Origin: Deltaproteobacteria bacterium
Lineage (GTDB): Bacteria; Desulfobacterota; Dissulfuribacteria; Dissulfuribacterales; UBA5754
Reading direction: 5' to 3'
Length of the DNA: 44,607 bases
Assembly: GCA_036574075.1 (NCBI GenBank)
Contig: JAINCN010000028.1
Span: forward strand, 1 to 44,607
Shown here: positions 19,341 through 28,879 of the stretch, in pieces
Numbering within the stretch: the first letter of the stretch is position 1
Layout of the letters: every line of letters starts with the position of its first letter
The notes under the pieces: generated by a model
Database searches by the model: none
The model's input: only the letters and a program-made list of their open reading frames with translations
What the model was told of the DNA's origin: nothing
Position numbers and translations under genes: made by a program

Positions 19341-21761
19341 ATGAAAGACGATGACAATATAATGCAAAAGGAACAGTACGGGGCGGGTCAGATCAAGGTC
19401 CTGAGCGGACTTTCCGCAGTAAGAAAGAGACCTGCCATGTACATAGGAAATACCTCGATCGAGGGGTTGCACCATCTTGTGTACGAGGTGGTGGACAACA
19501 GCATAGACGAGGCCCTGGCCGGCTATTGCACGGCCATCGAAATCATTATCCACGAAGACGGATCCATCTCCGTTGAAGACAACGGCAGGGGGATTCCTGT
19601 GGATATACACCCAACCGAGGGGATTTCCGCCCTCGAACTCGTTCTTACCCGTCTTCATGCAGGAGGAAAGTTTGATCACAGTACCTACAAGGTTTCAGGA
19701 GGTCTTCACGGAGTAGGTATATCGGTCGTGAATGCCCTGTCCAGTCACTTCACAGCCGAGGTCTACCGGAACGGGCTCATTTACCGCCAGAGCTACCGGA
19801 AGGGAGATCCTGTGGGTCCCATGGAATGCCTTGGGGAGACGAAAAAAAGAGGAACTAAAATCACCTTTCTTCCTGATCCCGAGATCTTTCAGGAGACGAC
19901 GGATTTTCGGTTCGAGATCCTCCAGGCCCGCATGCGCGAACTTGCCTTTCTCAATCCCGCTGTGAGGATTCATATCTCCGATGAACGATCCGGGGATTCG
20001 GGTAATTTTCATTTTTTAGGCGGAGTCGTTTCCTTTGTGGAGTATTTGAGCAGGAACAAGGAATTAGTTCACGACACCCCTATTTTTATCTCTGGGGAAA
20101 GGGATCAGGTACAGGTGGAGATCGCCTTTCTCTACAACACCGGATACTCGGAAAGGCTCCTGAGCTACGTCAACAATATCAGGACAAAAGAAGGGGGGAC
20201 CCACGAGACTGGTTTTCGTCAGGCCCTGACCAAATGCATAAACAGGTACGCGAGCGATGACATCGTACCGAAAAAATTTCGGGAAAAGATGGAAGGAGAT
20301 GACGTTCGGGAAGGTTTGACAGCCGTAATATCGGTCAGGGTCCCAAACCCGCAGTTTGAGGGACAGACCAAGGCCAAACTCGGAAACAGCGAGGTTCGCT
20401 CCATAGTATCCTCCCTCGTTTACGAATCCCTTTCCACATACCTGGAGGAAAACCCTCAGGTAGCCAAAAAGATCCTTGCAAAGGTTGTGGACGCGGCGCG
20501 TGCGCGTGAGGCCGCCAGAAAGGCAAAGGATCTCGCTCGAAAGACCTCCAGCAGTCAGGAGATGTTCATGGCGGGAAAACTTGCCGAATGCCAGGAAAGG
20601 GACCCTTCGAAACGGGAACTCTTCATAGTCGAAGGGGATTCGGCAGGAGGAAGCGCCAAACAGGGACGAGATCGCCGTTTTCAGGCCATCCTTCCCCTTC
20701 GGGGAAAGATTATGAATGTGGAAAAGGCCCGCTACGACAAGATGCTTGCGAGCGAGGAGATCCGAAACCTCATAGCCGCCCTCGGGACTGGCATAGGCGC
20801 AGAGGATTTCGATATTACGCGGGTGCGGTATCACAAGATCATCATCATGACGGACGCCGACGTGGACGGGGCCCATATCCGGACCCTTCTCCTCACCTTT
20901 TTTTATCGCCAGATGTTCTCCCTTATCGAGCAGGGGATGATCTATGTGGCCCAACCTCCTCTTTATCGCATCTCCCACGGAAAAGGAAAGGAGATGTTTC
21001 TGAAGGATGACAGAGAGTTAGATGAATTCCTTATTCGTAGGGCCACAGCTAATCTCAGTGTGAGACCTCACGGTTGGGATCGTCCCCTTGCTGGAGAAGA
21101 TCTTGAAAAGCTCTTGAAGGATGCGTCCACATACCACGCAACCCTTGAGGAACTCGGTAAGAAAGGGCTATGGCGAAATATATGTGAAGACCTTCTGGTT
21201 GAGGGTCTTGTCAGGGAAGAGGATCTCCTCGATCTTGGATTCATGGAAGGATTGGCGGAGAGAATCAAACATAAAGGATACAGGGTTGGAAGGATCAAAC
21301 CCGCAACTGGCGAACACACCGGCTACGAATTTGACGTAGGCGTGGAGGAACTTGCCTATCTAACCGCTACGATCGGCCCATCGCTTGTCCACATGCCTGA
21401 ATACCGCCGGGCGATAAAGTCATTTTCCCGGTTAAAGGGGCTCGTTCAGTCTGTCATGGACATAACGGATAATTCAGGCGGAACACGAACCGTATCCGGA
21501 ATAGACGAGCTTCTTTCCGTCATCAGAAATGAAGGCCAGAAGGGGATATCCCTTCAGCGGTACAAGGGCCTGGGAGAGATGAACCCGGAGCAGCTCTGGG
21601 AGACCACAATGGATCCCGAAAAAAGGACGCTGCTGCGCGTGACGATCCGTGACGCAGACGACGCGGAAAGCCTCTTCACCACCCTCATGGGAGAAAAGAT
21701 CGAACCGAGGCGGGAGTTCATTTATACCCATGCCCTCGAGGTCAGGGAACTCGATATCTGA
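19341..21761 (+). CDS. gyrB: DNA gyrase subunit B
   Basis: GyrB is the ATPase and TOPRIM subunit of gyrase, which introduces negative supercoils. The 806-residue protein has the GHKL ATPase signatures RPAMYIGNTSIEGLHHLVYE, VEDNGRGIPVD and GGLHGVGISVVNAL. The transducer domain precedes TOPRIM with EGDSAGGSAKQGRDR and DADVDGAHIRTLLLTFFYR. A 160-170 residue insert near 560-730, typical of Gram-negative GyrB, is present before GLGEMNPEQLWETTM. It starts 7 nt after dnaN and is probably cotranscribed with it. Composition returns to about 50-60% GC immediately. Confidence 0.97.
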   Translation: MKDDDNIMQKEQYGAGQIKVLSGLSAVRKRPAMYIGNTSIEGLHHLVYEVVDNSIDEALAGYCTAIEIIIHEDGSISVEDNGRGIPVDIHPTEGISALELVLTRLHAGGKFDHSTYKVSGGLHGVGISVVNALSSHFTAEVYRNGLIYRQSYRKGDPVGPMECLGETKKRGTKITFLPDPEIFQETTDFRFEILQARMRELAFLNPAVRIHISDERSGDSGNFHFLGGVVSFVEYLSRNKELVHDTPIFISGERDQVQVEIAFLYNTGYSERLLSYVNNIRTKEGGTHETGFRQALTKCINRYASDDIVPKKFREKMEGDDVREGLTAVISVRVPNPQFEGQTKAKLGNSEVRSIVSSLVYESLSTYLEENPQVAKKILAKVVDAARAREAARKAKDLARKTSSSQEMFMAGKLAECQERDPSKRELFIVEGDSAGGSAKQGRDRRFQAILPLRGKIMNVEKARYDKMLASEEIRNLIAALGTGIGAEDFDITRVRYHKIIIMTDADVDGAHIRTLLLTFFYRQMFSLIEQGMIYVAQPPLYRISHGKGKEMFLKDDRELDEFLIRRATANLSVRPHGWDRPLAGEDLEKLLKDASTYHATLEELGKKGLWRNICEDLLVEGLVREEDLLDLGFMEGLAERIKHKGYRVGRIKPATGEHTGYEFDVGVEELAYLTATIGPSLVHMPEYRRAIKSFSRLKGLVQSVMDITDNSGGTRTVSGIDELLSVIRNEGQKGISLQRYKGLGEMNPEQLWETTMDPEKRTLLRVTIRDADDAESLFTTLMGEKIEPRREFIYTHALEVRELDI

Positions 21762-21773
21762 AAAGATTTTTAC

Positions 21774-23081
21774 CTAAGTTATGATCTCCCCCACCAGGTC
21801 ATGGACATGTGATTTCGTGATCCTCACCTTGACGATATGGCCGGGTTTGGTGGTCCCTGCCGTTATATAGACCTGACCGTCAATATCCTGGGCCTGAAAG
21901 CGGGTCCTTCCTACGAGAAGTAGGTCCGTTTCTTCGCTAACTCCCTCGATGAGCACATCCTGTACCGTGTGCACGTACCGCCTGTTTCGCTTCTGGGAGA
22001 TCCCTTTCTGCATGGTCATGATATCCCGGACCCGATTTTGAACCGTTCCTGGATCCACCTTTTCCGGAAGGGAAGCTGACAGGCTCTCTTCTTCATCCGA
22101 GTACGGAAAGACCCCCACATGGTCGAACTCGTAAGTCTTGAGAAATTCCATGAGCTCGAGATGGTCTTCCTCGGACTCGCCCGGAAATCCGCTCATGATG
22201 GTAGTACGGATGGAGGCATGGGGTAGCATGGTCCTTATGGTCTGGACGAGGTCCTCAATGTGCTTTCGGGTGTAACCGCGTCTCATGGCCCGGAGTATCC
22301 GGTCGCTTGCATGCTGGATCGGGATGTCAAAATAGGGACAGACCGTGGGAAGACTCCCGATGGTCTCGATGAGATCTGCATGGACTCGTGCGGGATGGAG
22401 ATAGAGGAGCCGAATCCAAGGGATGCCCGATTCGGCGTCAAGCATATGAAGAAGACCTTTCAGGTCGATGGATCCGTCCCGGTAGGCGGTCAGATCCTGG
22501 GCAACGAGGGTCACCTCCTTGACTCCTGAAGCCGCAAGGGATCTGGCCTCACGAAGGATCTCTTCCTGGGGAACCTGGCGCATTTTCCCCCTGAGTTTGG
22601 GTATGATGCAATAGGAACAGCTATTGGAACAACCCTCCGAGATCTTTAAATACGCCCTCCAGGGCGGCGTGGTGAGGATGCGGCCTGATGCGGTCGTTAG
22701 AATCGGGGGAGATGGGATGTGAGCATGTGAAAGGGACAATGTAGAGGCATAATCCGCCACCTTTTCATATTCACCCACTCCGAAAAACGCATCTACTTCA
22801 GGGAGTTCCTTTTTTAGATCCCTGCCATATCGCTCAACGAGACAACCCATGACCACGAGCCGCTGATCCGGTCTCTTGGAATCGGCAATTTCGAGGATCA
22901 CGTCGATGGATTCGGAGACGGCGGACTCTATGAATCCGCATGTATTTACGAGAATGAACTCCGCATCTTCTTGGTTCGATACGGGTAATATCTTGATTTT
23001 ACGTGAAAGAATGGCACCGAGGGTGAACTCGGTATCCACCTGGTTTTTGGGGCAGCCGAGGCTTGCCACATGGATTTTCAT
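21774..23081 (-). CDS. rimO: Ribosomal protein S12 methylthiotransferase
   Basis: RimO is a radical-SAM enzyme that methylthiolates an aspartate of ribosomal protein S12. The 435-residue product has an N-terminal UPF0004 domain (IHVASLGCPKNQVDTE, LVNTCGFIESA, VVMGCLVERYG), whose three cysteines bind the second Fe-S cluster. The radical-SAM cluster motif is CSNSCSYC, followed by IPKLRGKMR. A TRAM domain occupies the C-terminus. The ATG at 23081 starts the conserved region; the frame is open into panD but without homology. It is the last gene of a six-gene minus-strand operon and converges on gyrB with a 12-nt gap. Confidence 0.93.
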   Translation of the reverse strand: MKIHVASLGCPKNQVDTEFTLGAILSRKIKILPVSNQEDAEFILVNTCGFIESAVSESIDVILEIADSKRPDQRLVVMGCLVERYGRDLKKELPEVDAFFGVGEYEKVADYASTLSLSHAHIPSPPILTTASGRILTTPPWRAYLKISEGCSNSCSYCIIPKLRGKMRQVPQEEILREARSLAASGVKEVTLVAQDLTAYRDGSIDLKGLLHMLDAESGIPWIRLLYLHPARVHADLIETIGSLPTVCPYFDIPIQHASDRILRAMRRGYTRKHIEDLVQTIRTMLPHASIRTTIMSGFPGESEEDHLELMEFLKTYEFDHVGVFPYSDEEESLSASLPEKVDPGTVQNRVRDIMTMQKGISQKRNRRYVHTVQDVLIEGVSEETDLLLVGRTRFQAQDIDGQVYITAGTTKPGHIVKVRITKSHVHDLVGEIIT

Positions 23082-23106
23082 AGCAGAGGAGAAAGGATCA
23101 GGGACT

Positions 23107-23484
23107 TTACGCGCGCTTCCAGGGATGGGTCTGGATGGACGAGATACGGTTTGTTTCGTCCACATAGACTGCGATGCTCGAACCGGCCTCGATTTCGTCA
23201 CCTCCGTAAAGGCCGTAGGAGGCGATGATAATGAGATCTCCGACCTCACCCTTACGGGCGGCTGCCCCGTTCAGGCATATAGCCCCAGAACCGGGCGGAC
23301 CCTCGATGAGGTAAGTCTCGAAGCGTTCGCCGTTTGAGATGTTGTAGATCATGACCTGTTCGAACGGACGAAGATCTGCGGCGTCCATGAGCGTCCGGTC
23401 CACGGTGAGGCTCCCCTCGTAGGAGAGGTCCTTGTCAGTGATCCTGGCCCGGTGGATCTTGGATTTCAGGAGTGTGCGAAGCAT
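23107..23484 (-). CDS. panD: Aspartate 1-decarboxylase
   Basis: PanD decarboxylates aspartate to beta-alanine for pantothenate synthesis. The 125-residue proenzyme contains the self-cleavage site YEGS, with cleavage between G24 and S25 that gives the pyruvoyl cofactor. It also contains the conserved NGAAARKGEVGDLIIIASY block. It begins 6 nt after panC, which uses its product in the next step, so the two genes form a metabolic pair. Confidence 0.95.
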   Translation of the reverse strand: MLRTLLKSKIHRARITDKDLSYEGSLTVDRTLMDAADLRPFEQVMIYNISNGERFETYLIEGPPGSGAICLNGAAARKGEVGDLIIIASYGLYGGDEIEAGSSIAVYVDETNRISSIQTHPWKRA

Positions 23485-23490
23485 TCGGAT

Positions 23491-24342
23491 TCAGGCCTTC
23501 TGTTTCAGGATGATGTTGTCTATGAGCCTCGTTTTTCCCACCCAGACCGCCACGGCAAGGAGGGACGGGTCATTGAGGGGATCTTGGGGTTTGAGGTCTT
23601 CAGGGTCGCCAAGGAATATGTAGTCGATGGTTGTGTATGGATGGGAAAGGATTTCATTGGATACCGCCTCAGCTATCCTTTTGGCCGATCTTTCGCCAGA
23701 GGAAAACAGGTGCTCAGCCTTTTTGAGGGACTGGAAAAGGGAGGCGGCCGACAGACGCTCTTTCCCTGAAAGGTACTGGTTGCGCGAACTCATGGCAAGG
23801 CCGTCAGGTTCCCTGACGATGGGGTGCGAGAGGATCCTGACCGGGATATGGAGATCGCTGACCATGCGCCGAATGACAAGGAGCTGCTGGTAGTCCTTCT
23901 CCCCGAAGACGGCAAGGTCGGGCTGGACGATATTAAAGAGCATTGCCACGACTGTTGCCACCCCCTGAAAATGCCCGGGCCTTGATGCGCCACAGAGCCC
24001 TTGGCTCACCCCTTCCACCCGGATCCAGGTCTGAAAATCAGGTGGATACATGTCGGATGCATCCGGTGCGAAGATACAGTCGATCCCTGCTGATCGAGCG
24101 AGTTCCGCGTCTCTTGCCAGGTCCCTCGGATACCTGGCCAGGTCCTCTTGAGGTCCGAACTGGGCGGGATTCACGAAGATGCTCATTACGACACGATCCG
24201 CATGGACCTTAGCGGTCTGTGCGAGTGCGAGATGACCCGCGTGAAGGGCCCCCATGGTGGGGACGAGCGCAACGGTCTGGGTATCCCGTTTCCATTGGCA
24301 TGACACATGATTCATCTTTGAGATGTCCCTAATAATATCCAT
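23491..24342 (-). CDS. panC: Pantothenate synthetase
   Basis: PanC joins pantoate and beta-alanine with ATP to form pantothenate. The 283-residue protein has the nucleotidyl-transferase signature VPTMGALHAGHLAL (HIGH-like motif), SIFVNPAQFGPQEDLARYPR, FQGVATVVAMLFNIVQPD, FGEKDYQQ and the KMSKS-like MSSRNQYLS. It lies 9 nt downstream of the VKOR-like gene and 6 nt upstream of panD. panB is not in this window. Confidence 0.96.
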   Translation of the reverse strand: MDIIRDISKMNHVSCQWKRDTQTVALVPTMGALHAGHLALAQTAKVHADRVVMSIFVNPAQFGPQEDLARYPRDLARDAELARSAGIDCIFAPDASDMYPPDFQTWIRVEGVSQGLCGASRPGHFQGVATVVAMLFNIVQPDLAVFGEKDYQQLLVIRRMVSDLHIPVRILSHPIVREPDGLAMSSRNQYLSGKERLSAASLFQSLKKAEHLFSSGERSAKRIAEAVSNEILSHPYTTIDYIFLGDPEDLKPQDPLNDPSLLAVAVWVGKTRLIDNIILKQKA

Positions 24343-24351
24343 GGCAAATCC

Positions 24352-25296
24352 TCACTCGCAGGGCCTGTCGAAACCGCAGCCGTTTTCGCCCAAAAGGGGA
24401 TCTGGAAAATCGAGGCTTGCTGGCACCTCTTTGGAGCAGACGGTGGTGATAAATGAAAGGATCTCCCGATCACCCCTGATGAAGGAAAATCCATCCGGGT
24501 TTTCCACCACAAGGACGGGGACCGTCTCGATTCCAAGGATCCTGAGCGCCGAGACGTTTATTTCCGGGTGGTATGCGAGGGTTGGTGTGAGACCAGGGAG
24601 GAAATCAGGTGGGATGCGTTCGATGGGGTTGAAGTGGATCTCGCAGGATGTGCACCGTTCGAGGGCCTCGAGGACGACGGTTTGACAATGGGGGCAGTCC
24701 TTGGAAAAGACAAGATAGGCCCTTCGGGTAGGGGCATTGCAGGACCGGACGGCAAAGGTCCCGTTCTCAAGGGTAAGCGGCAACTGCCCTGATGAATGAG
24801 GGGTCCATGTAAGGAGGGGAAATAGGGTGAGAATGGTGCCCATGATTACCCCCCCTGCCATGGTCTGCTGGAGACCGGCAAATATGTTCATGCTGACGAT
24901 GAGAAAAAGGATCAAGAGGCAGTATGCGCAATATTCCCCGGCGTAAAAGGCCTGGTATCCCAGCAGGACGCCCTCGGCGGCAAGCCCCGAAAGTAGCAGG
25001 AGGCGGAGAAGGGCGCTTGGAATGGGGGTTTTTGCCCACCGAAAGGACAGGAGGGCAACTAAAAGAAAATAGAGGACGCCCATGGCGTTGAACGTGTTTT
25101 GGGGTACGGCCGTGAGGCCTTCCACGATCCTGCAGCCTTCGTTCGGACAATAGGGCTCCCCACGGATGAGAAAGAGGCCGATCTGGATGACGGTGACAAA
25201 GGTCCCAAAAAGGGCAAAAATGAAGATCGAAGCCCGCTGGAACCCGCCGGGTGGCCTCAGTGTGTAATGACGTTCACTCGGTTGATAAAGATACAT
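24352..25296 (-). CDS. VKOR-thioredoxin fusion, disulfide-forming membrane protein
   Basis: A 314-residue membrane protein. The N-terminal half is a vitamin K epoxide reductase domain with about four to five transmembrane helices. It shows loop cysteines C50 and C55 (YCPNEGC) and the quinone-proximal CxxC C123-C126 (EYCAYC). The C-terminal part is a thioredoxin-like domain with CPHC at 201-204. In bacteria lacking DsbB, such fusions oxidise periplasmic thiols and pass electrons to quinone. The fused thioredoxin part would act outside the membrane. It sits 10 nt after lon in the operon. No dsbA or dsbB is seen in the window. Confidence 0.85.
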   Translation of the reverse strand: MYLYQPSERHYTLRPPGGFQRASIFIFALFGTFVTVIQIGLFLIRGEPYCPNEGCRIVEGLTAVPQNTFNAMGVLYFLLVALLSFRWAKTPIPSALLRLLLLSGLAAEGVLLGYQAFYAGEYCAYCLLILFLIVSMNIFAGLQQTMAGGVIMGTILTLFPLLTWTPHSSGQLPLTLENGTFAVRSCNAPTRRAYLVFSKDCPHCQTVVLEALERCTSCEIHFNPIERIPPDFLPGLTPTLAYHPEINVSALRILGIETVPVLVVENPDGFSFIRGDREILSFITTVCSKEVPASLDFPDPLLGENGCGFDRPCE

Positions 25297-25306
25297 GCTC
25301 CCTTTA

Positions 25307-27652
25307 TCATCCCCTTTTTCCCGTAAAGAGCAGGCCTATCACCTCATCGAAACGGGATACCCCATGAAATGAGATTTCCTTTTTTACGTTCTCCGGGATA
25401 TCATCCAGATCCGCCAGATTTTTTTTGGGTAATATCACATCCTTGATTCCGGCCCGGCGGGCGGCAAGCACCTTTTCCTTGATCCCGCCCACCTGAAGGA
25501 TCGAACCCCGGAGGGTCACCTCCCCGGTCATGGCAACATGAGGATTTATGGGGTGATCCGTGAAAAGGGATACGATGGCGCATGCAATGGCAATGCCTGC
25601 AGAAGGGCCGTCCTTTGGGACAGCGCCCGCTGGGACGTGTATATGTACGTCCTGATCCGCAAACTTTTCGGCAGGTATGCCAAGATCCCCTGCCTTGGAT
25701 TTCACAAGGCTCAGCGCCGCCTGGGCCGATTCCCGCATGACGTCCCCGAGTTTGCCGGTCAGTATCAGACCTCCCTTGCCGGCCACACGCGTGGCCTCGA
25801 TAAAGAGGATGTCACCACCGGTCGGCGTCCATGCAAGCCCTGTGGACACACCAGGGATCCGGGCCCTCTCCGCCAGCTCGTGGGTGAATCTGGGCCTGCC
25901 CAGGTACTCGGCAAGGGATTTGACCCCGACTGAGACGCCTTTCACCTCGTCCTGAGCGATCTTTCTGGCGACCCCGCGGCAGACGGCGGCGATCTCCCTT
26001 TCCAGATTCCTCACCCCTGATTCCCTCGTGTAGGCCTCGGCGATGCGGATGATGGCGGCCTTGGAGAACCGGAGGTGAGATCCGGTGAGTCCGTGGGCCT
26101 CGAGCTGGCGGGGAATGATGTGGCGCCGGGCGATCTCGTACTTCTCTTCCAGTGTGTAGCCTGAGAGTTCTATGACCTCCATCCTGTCGAGAAGCGGCGC
26201 CGGGATCGTGTCGAGGACATTGGCCGTTGTGATGAATATGGCCTTTGAGAGATCGAAAGGAACGCCCAGGTAGTGATCCGTGAATGTGGAGTTCTGCTCC
26301 GGGTCAAGGACCTCGAGGAGGGCGGACGAGGGGTCTCCACGAAAATCCGTCCCGATTTTGTCGATTTCATCCAGGAGGAACACGGGATTTTTCACCTTTG
26401 TCTTTCTGAGTCCTTGGATAAAGCGGCCCGGGAGGGCGCCGACATAGGTCCTTCGGTGTCCTCGGATCTCGGCCTCGTCCCTCACTCCGCCCAGAGAGAT
26501 CCGGTGAAAGGCCCGCCCCAGGGCCTTTGCTATGGATCTGCCCAGGGAGGTCTTTCCTGTCCCAGGAGGGCCGACAAAGCAAAGGAGCGGGCCCTTGTGT
26601 GAGGGGTTGAGCTTTCGGACGGCCAGATATTCAATTATACGCCTCTTTACCTTGTCGAGGTCGTAGTGATCCGCGTCGAGGATGGTTTGGGCGTAGTCGA
26701 GATCCAGGCGATCTTTTGTCTCCTCGTTCCAGGGAAGATCGACAATCCAGTCAATGAACGTCCTGGCAACGGTATATTCCGAGGAGGACGGGTGCATCCG
26801 GGCAAGTCGCTCGATCTCGCGCAAGCCCTCGTCCCGGACCTCATCAGGAAGGTTCTTGTCCCTGAGTTTCTGTTCGAGTTCCGCAAGTTCCGGCGCCTCT
26901 CCGCCGGTTTCCCCAAGTTCCTCCCTGATGGCCTTGAGCTGCTCACGAAGGAAGAATTCCCTCTGGCTCTTGTCCACCTGATCCTTCACGCGGGACTGGA
27001 TCTTGTGGCCGAGTTCCAGGATCTCTACCTGATGAGTGAGGATCTTGAGGGTATTCCTGAGGCGTTTTCTCACGTCCACGGCATCGAGGATGCCCTGTCT
27101 TTCCTCTTTCGATATGTTCAGGTGGCTGATGGCGATGTCGGCAAGGGCTCCTGGTGAGTCTATGGATGAGATGAGACCGGCGAGCTCGCTCGGCATGTTC
27201 GGCGAGAGCTCCATCATGCGTGAAAAGACCTGTTTTACATTGGCTGCGAGCGCGAGGGTCTCCATATCCGTTTGAGCTATGTCCTCGACCGGCTCCATTC
27301 TGGCCTTGATGTAAGGCCTTTCCTGTGTGACTTCCCGGACCAGGGCGCGGGTGATCCCCTGGATCATGAGCTTGGCATGACCTTCGTCATTCTTGGTCAT
27401 GCGAAGGATGAGGCAGATGGTTCCGGTCTTTGCAAGCGACAATGTATCCGTCACAGGATCCTTCTTTGTCATGACAATGGCGATGGTGCGGTCCGAGGCG
27501 AGGGAATCGTCAATGAGCTTCACGTGGTTGGGGTCATCCACGATCCAGGGAACTACCATGTGGGGAAAGAGGATGAGATTTTCCGTAGGCAAGACGGGAA
27601 GTTCGCGTATGGTTACCGACGTGTTGTTATTTTCAACTGCTGTGTTTTTCAT
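25307..27652 (-). CDS. lon: ATP-dependent protease Lon (first copy)
   Basis: A 781-residue Lon protease that degrades misfolded and regulatory proteins in the cytoplasm. The N-terminal substrate domain begins IRELPVLPTENLILFPHMVVP. The AAA+ module has Walker A GPPGTGKTS, sensor motif [20 protein letters not shown] and VFLLDEIDKIG. The C-terminal protease domain has catalytic Ser in [12 protein letters not shown] and catalytic Lys in GGIKEKVLAARRAG. It follows the small heat-shock protein by 15 nt, a common proteostasis pairing. A second full-length Lon is encoded at 40416-42830, and the two differ throughout, so they are separate paralogues. Confidence 0.96.
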   Translation of the reverse strand: MKNTAVENNNTSVTIRELPVLPTENLILFPHMVVPWIVDDPNHVKLIDDSLASDRTIAIVMTKKDPVTDTLSLAKTGTICLILRMTKNDEGHAKLMIQGITRALVREVTQERPYIKARMEPVEDIAQTDMETLALAANVKQVFSRMMELSPNMPSELAGLISSIDSPGALADIAISHLNISKEERQGILDAVDVRKRLRNTLKILTHQVEILELGHKIQSRVKDQVDKSQREFFLREQLKAIREELGETGGEAPELAELEQKLRDKNLPDEVRDEGLREIERLARMHPSSSEYTVARTFIDWIVDLPWNEETKDRLDLDYAQTILDADHYDLDKVKRRIIEYLAVRKLNPSHKGPLLCFVGPPGTGKTSLGRSIAKALGRAFHRISLGGVRDEAEIRGHRRTYVGALPGRFIQGLRKTKVKNPVFLLDEIDKIGTDFRGDPSSALLEVLDPEQNSTFTDHYLGVPFDLSKAIFITTANVLDTIPAPLLDRMEVIELSGYTLEEKYEIARRHIIPRQLEAHGLTGSHLRFSKAAIIRIAEAYTRESGVRNLEREIAAVCRGVARKIAQDEVKGVSVGVKSLAEYLGRPRFTHELAERARIPGVSTGLAWTPTGGDILFIEATRVAGKGGLILTGKLGDVMRESAQAALSLVKSKAGDLGIPAEKFADQDVHIHVPAGAVPKDGPSAGIAIACAIVSLFTDHPINPHVAMTGEVTLRGSILQVGGIKEKVLAARRAGIKDVILPKKNLADLDDIPENVKKEISFHGVSRFDEVIGLLFTGKRG

Positions 27653-27667
27653 GTAAGTCTCGTGGGA

Positions 27668-28048
27668 TCATTCTACAGTTTCTATGGAGATGCTTCGAGA
27701 GGATGGCGGAGATTTTTTCCCGATCTTTACAACGAGAAGACCGTTTTCATATCTGGCAGACATGTGTTCGGGGTCTGGGGCCCACGGCAGTGCTACCTGA
27801 CGCTCGAATCTCCCGTACTCGATCTCGATCCTGTGAAACAGCTTTCGCTCCTCCCCGCCGGGAATGGATCTGGTACCGGATACGGAAAGATGTCGGCCAT
27901 CAATGACGACCGCGAGGGTCTCAGGGGTGATGCCTGCCGCCTCTACAACAAGAATCATTTCATTTTCGGTCTCGTACAGGTCGATGGAGGGTATCCACTT
28001 CCCGCATGAGGGATCAACAGGTCTCGGGAGGTGGAAGAAGGCATCCAT
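27668..28048 (-). CDS. Small heat-shock protein Hsp20/alpha-crystallin
   Basis: A 126-residue holdase chaperone. The alpha-crystallin domain runs from WIPSIDLYETENEMILVVEAAG through LSVSGTR to the closing motif RYENGLLVVKIGK. The ATG at 28048 is chosen because AAGGGAG lies 7-8 nt upstream; an ATG at 28117 would add 23 residues not typical of the family and lacks such a site. It is the first gene of hsp20-lon-VKOR-panC-panD-rimO. I saw no CIRCE element upstream. A MITE and a dispersed repeat lie in its promoter region. Confidence 0.9.
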   Translation of the reverse strand: MDAFFHLPRPVDPSCGKWIPSIDLYETENEMILVVEAAGITPETLAVVIDGRHLSVSGTRSIPGGEERKLFHRIEIEYGRFERQVALPWAPDPEHMSARYENGLLVVKIGKKSPPSSRSISIETVE

Positions 28049-28137
28049 TATGATCTCCCTTGCATCGTCTCTTCTGGGAACGAATCCGTTTGTAACGGTA
28101 ATCTTGACAATTTTCATGGTGATATCCGAAGCCGGCC

Positions 28138-28159
28138 TTCTCTGTGTCCTCTGTGGTGA
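28138..28159 (+). repeat. Dispersed CTCTGTGTCCTCTGTGG repeat, copy B1
   Basis: A 22-bp match to a sequence that also occurs at 30668-30693, inverted at 31533-31558, with an insertion at 36793-36823, and in part at 44150-44165. All copies are at gene ends or between genes. Confidence 0.75.
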
Positions 28160-28204
28160 AGGATATGCCGTTTTTTAGTGGCCTGTCCCCATTTGGGCAT
28201 CATA

Positions 28205-28379
28205 CCTGAATCCGTGAGATATGCACTCAACCTTTCGATTTCACAGCATAAGCCTACGGCCGGGGTATTTGTGGATGGAGGCGCCCACGGATGGGGCTCG
28301 AACGGCAAATCTGCCCCCATGGACGGGGGCTATTTGTCGCACGAAACAAATACCCCGGCCGCAGGCTCACGGATTCAGG
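28205..28379 (-). repeat. MITE copy R5 (reverse orientation)
   Basis: A 175-bp copy with intact CCTGAATCCGTGAG and CTCACGGATTCAGG ends. It is flanked by an exact 6-bp duplication ATCATA (28199-28204 and 28380-28385). It lies between the hsp20 operon and the tRNA-fMet promoter. Confidence 0.95.
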
Positions 28380-28422
28380 ATCATATAATGATAGGAATTT
28401 TAGCTCGATAAGCAATCCCGAT

Positions 28423-28451
28423 TTGACATAATTCTTCTATTTAGGTATATA
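28423..28451 (+). promoter_or_regulatory. Sigma70-type promoter of tRNA-fMet
   Basis: TTGACA at 28423-28428 is separated by exactly 17 bp from TATATA at 28446-28451. The tRNA begins 15 bp further on. This is a near-consensus housekeeping promoter in the right place. Confidence 0.85.
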
Positions 28452-28466
28452 TACAAAATCTTCCGC

Positions 28467-28543
<77 letters not shown>

Positions 28544-28551
28544 AGAAAATT

Positions 28552-28592
28552 AAGGAGTTACAGGCGATGGCCTGTGACTCCTTTTCTGTTTT
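28552..28592 (+). terminator. Rho-independent terminator after tRNA-fMet
   Basis: AAGGAGTTACAGGC pairs with GCCTGTGACTCCTT across a GATG loop with one mismatch, followed by TTCTGTTTTT. It begins 9 nt after the tRNA. Confidence 0.9.
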
Positions 28593-28678
28593 TCGACCCT
28601 ATTTAGACTAGTGCGGCATGTTGATTTTCGATGCCGGCTTGCCTAAGATTCAAAAAATGGGCCGTGTGAGGGTGTGTT

Positions 28679-28879
28679 ATGAAATACAAGGTAAATCTTC
28701 AAAAAACGGATGAGGGTTATTCTGTTTGGGCACCCGGCTTACCTGGTTGCTGGTCTCAAGGCAAGACAGAAGAAGAGGCATTAGAAAACATTAAGGACGC
28801 AATACAGGCATATTTGGAAACTGTGGAGGAGTTGACGAAGGATAAGGAATCCCGCTACGTAGAAGTCGCCAATGCCTAA
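28679..28879 (+). CDS. hicB: HicB-family antitoxin
   Basis: A 66-residue short HicB. It has the partial RNase H-like fold sequence YKVNLQKTDEGYSVWAPGLP followed by GCWSQGKTEEEALENIKDAI, the hallmark of HicB antitoxins. Such proteins bind and neutralise HicA and repress the operon. It lacks an obvious C-terminal DNA-binding domain. The stop overlaps the hicA start by 8 nt. The order is antitoxin first, opposite to classic hicAB but common. Its lower GC content compared with mobB suggests acquisition. Confidence 0.9.
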   Translation: MKYKVNLQKTDEGYSVWAPGLPGCWSQGKTEEEALENIKDAIQAYLETVEELTKDKESRYVEVANA

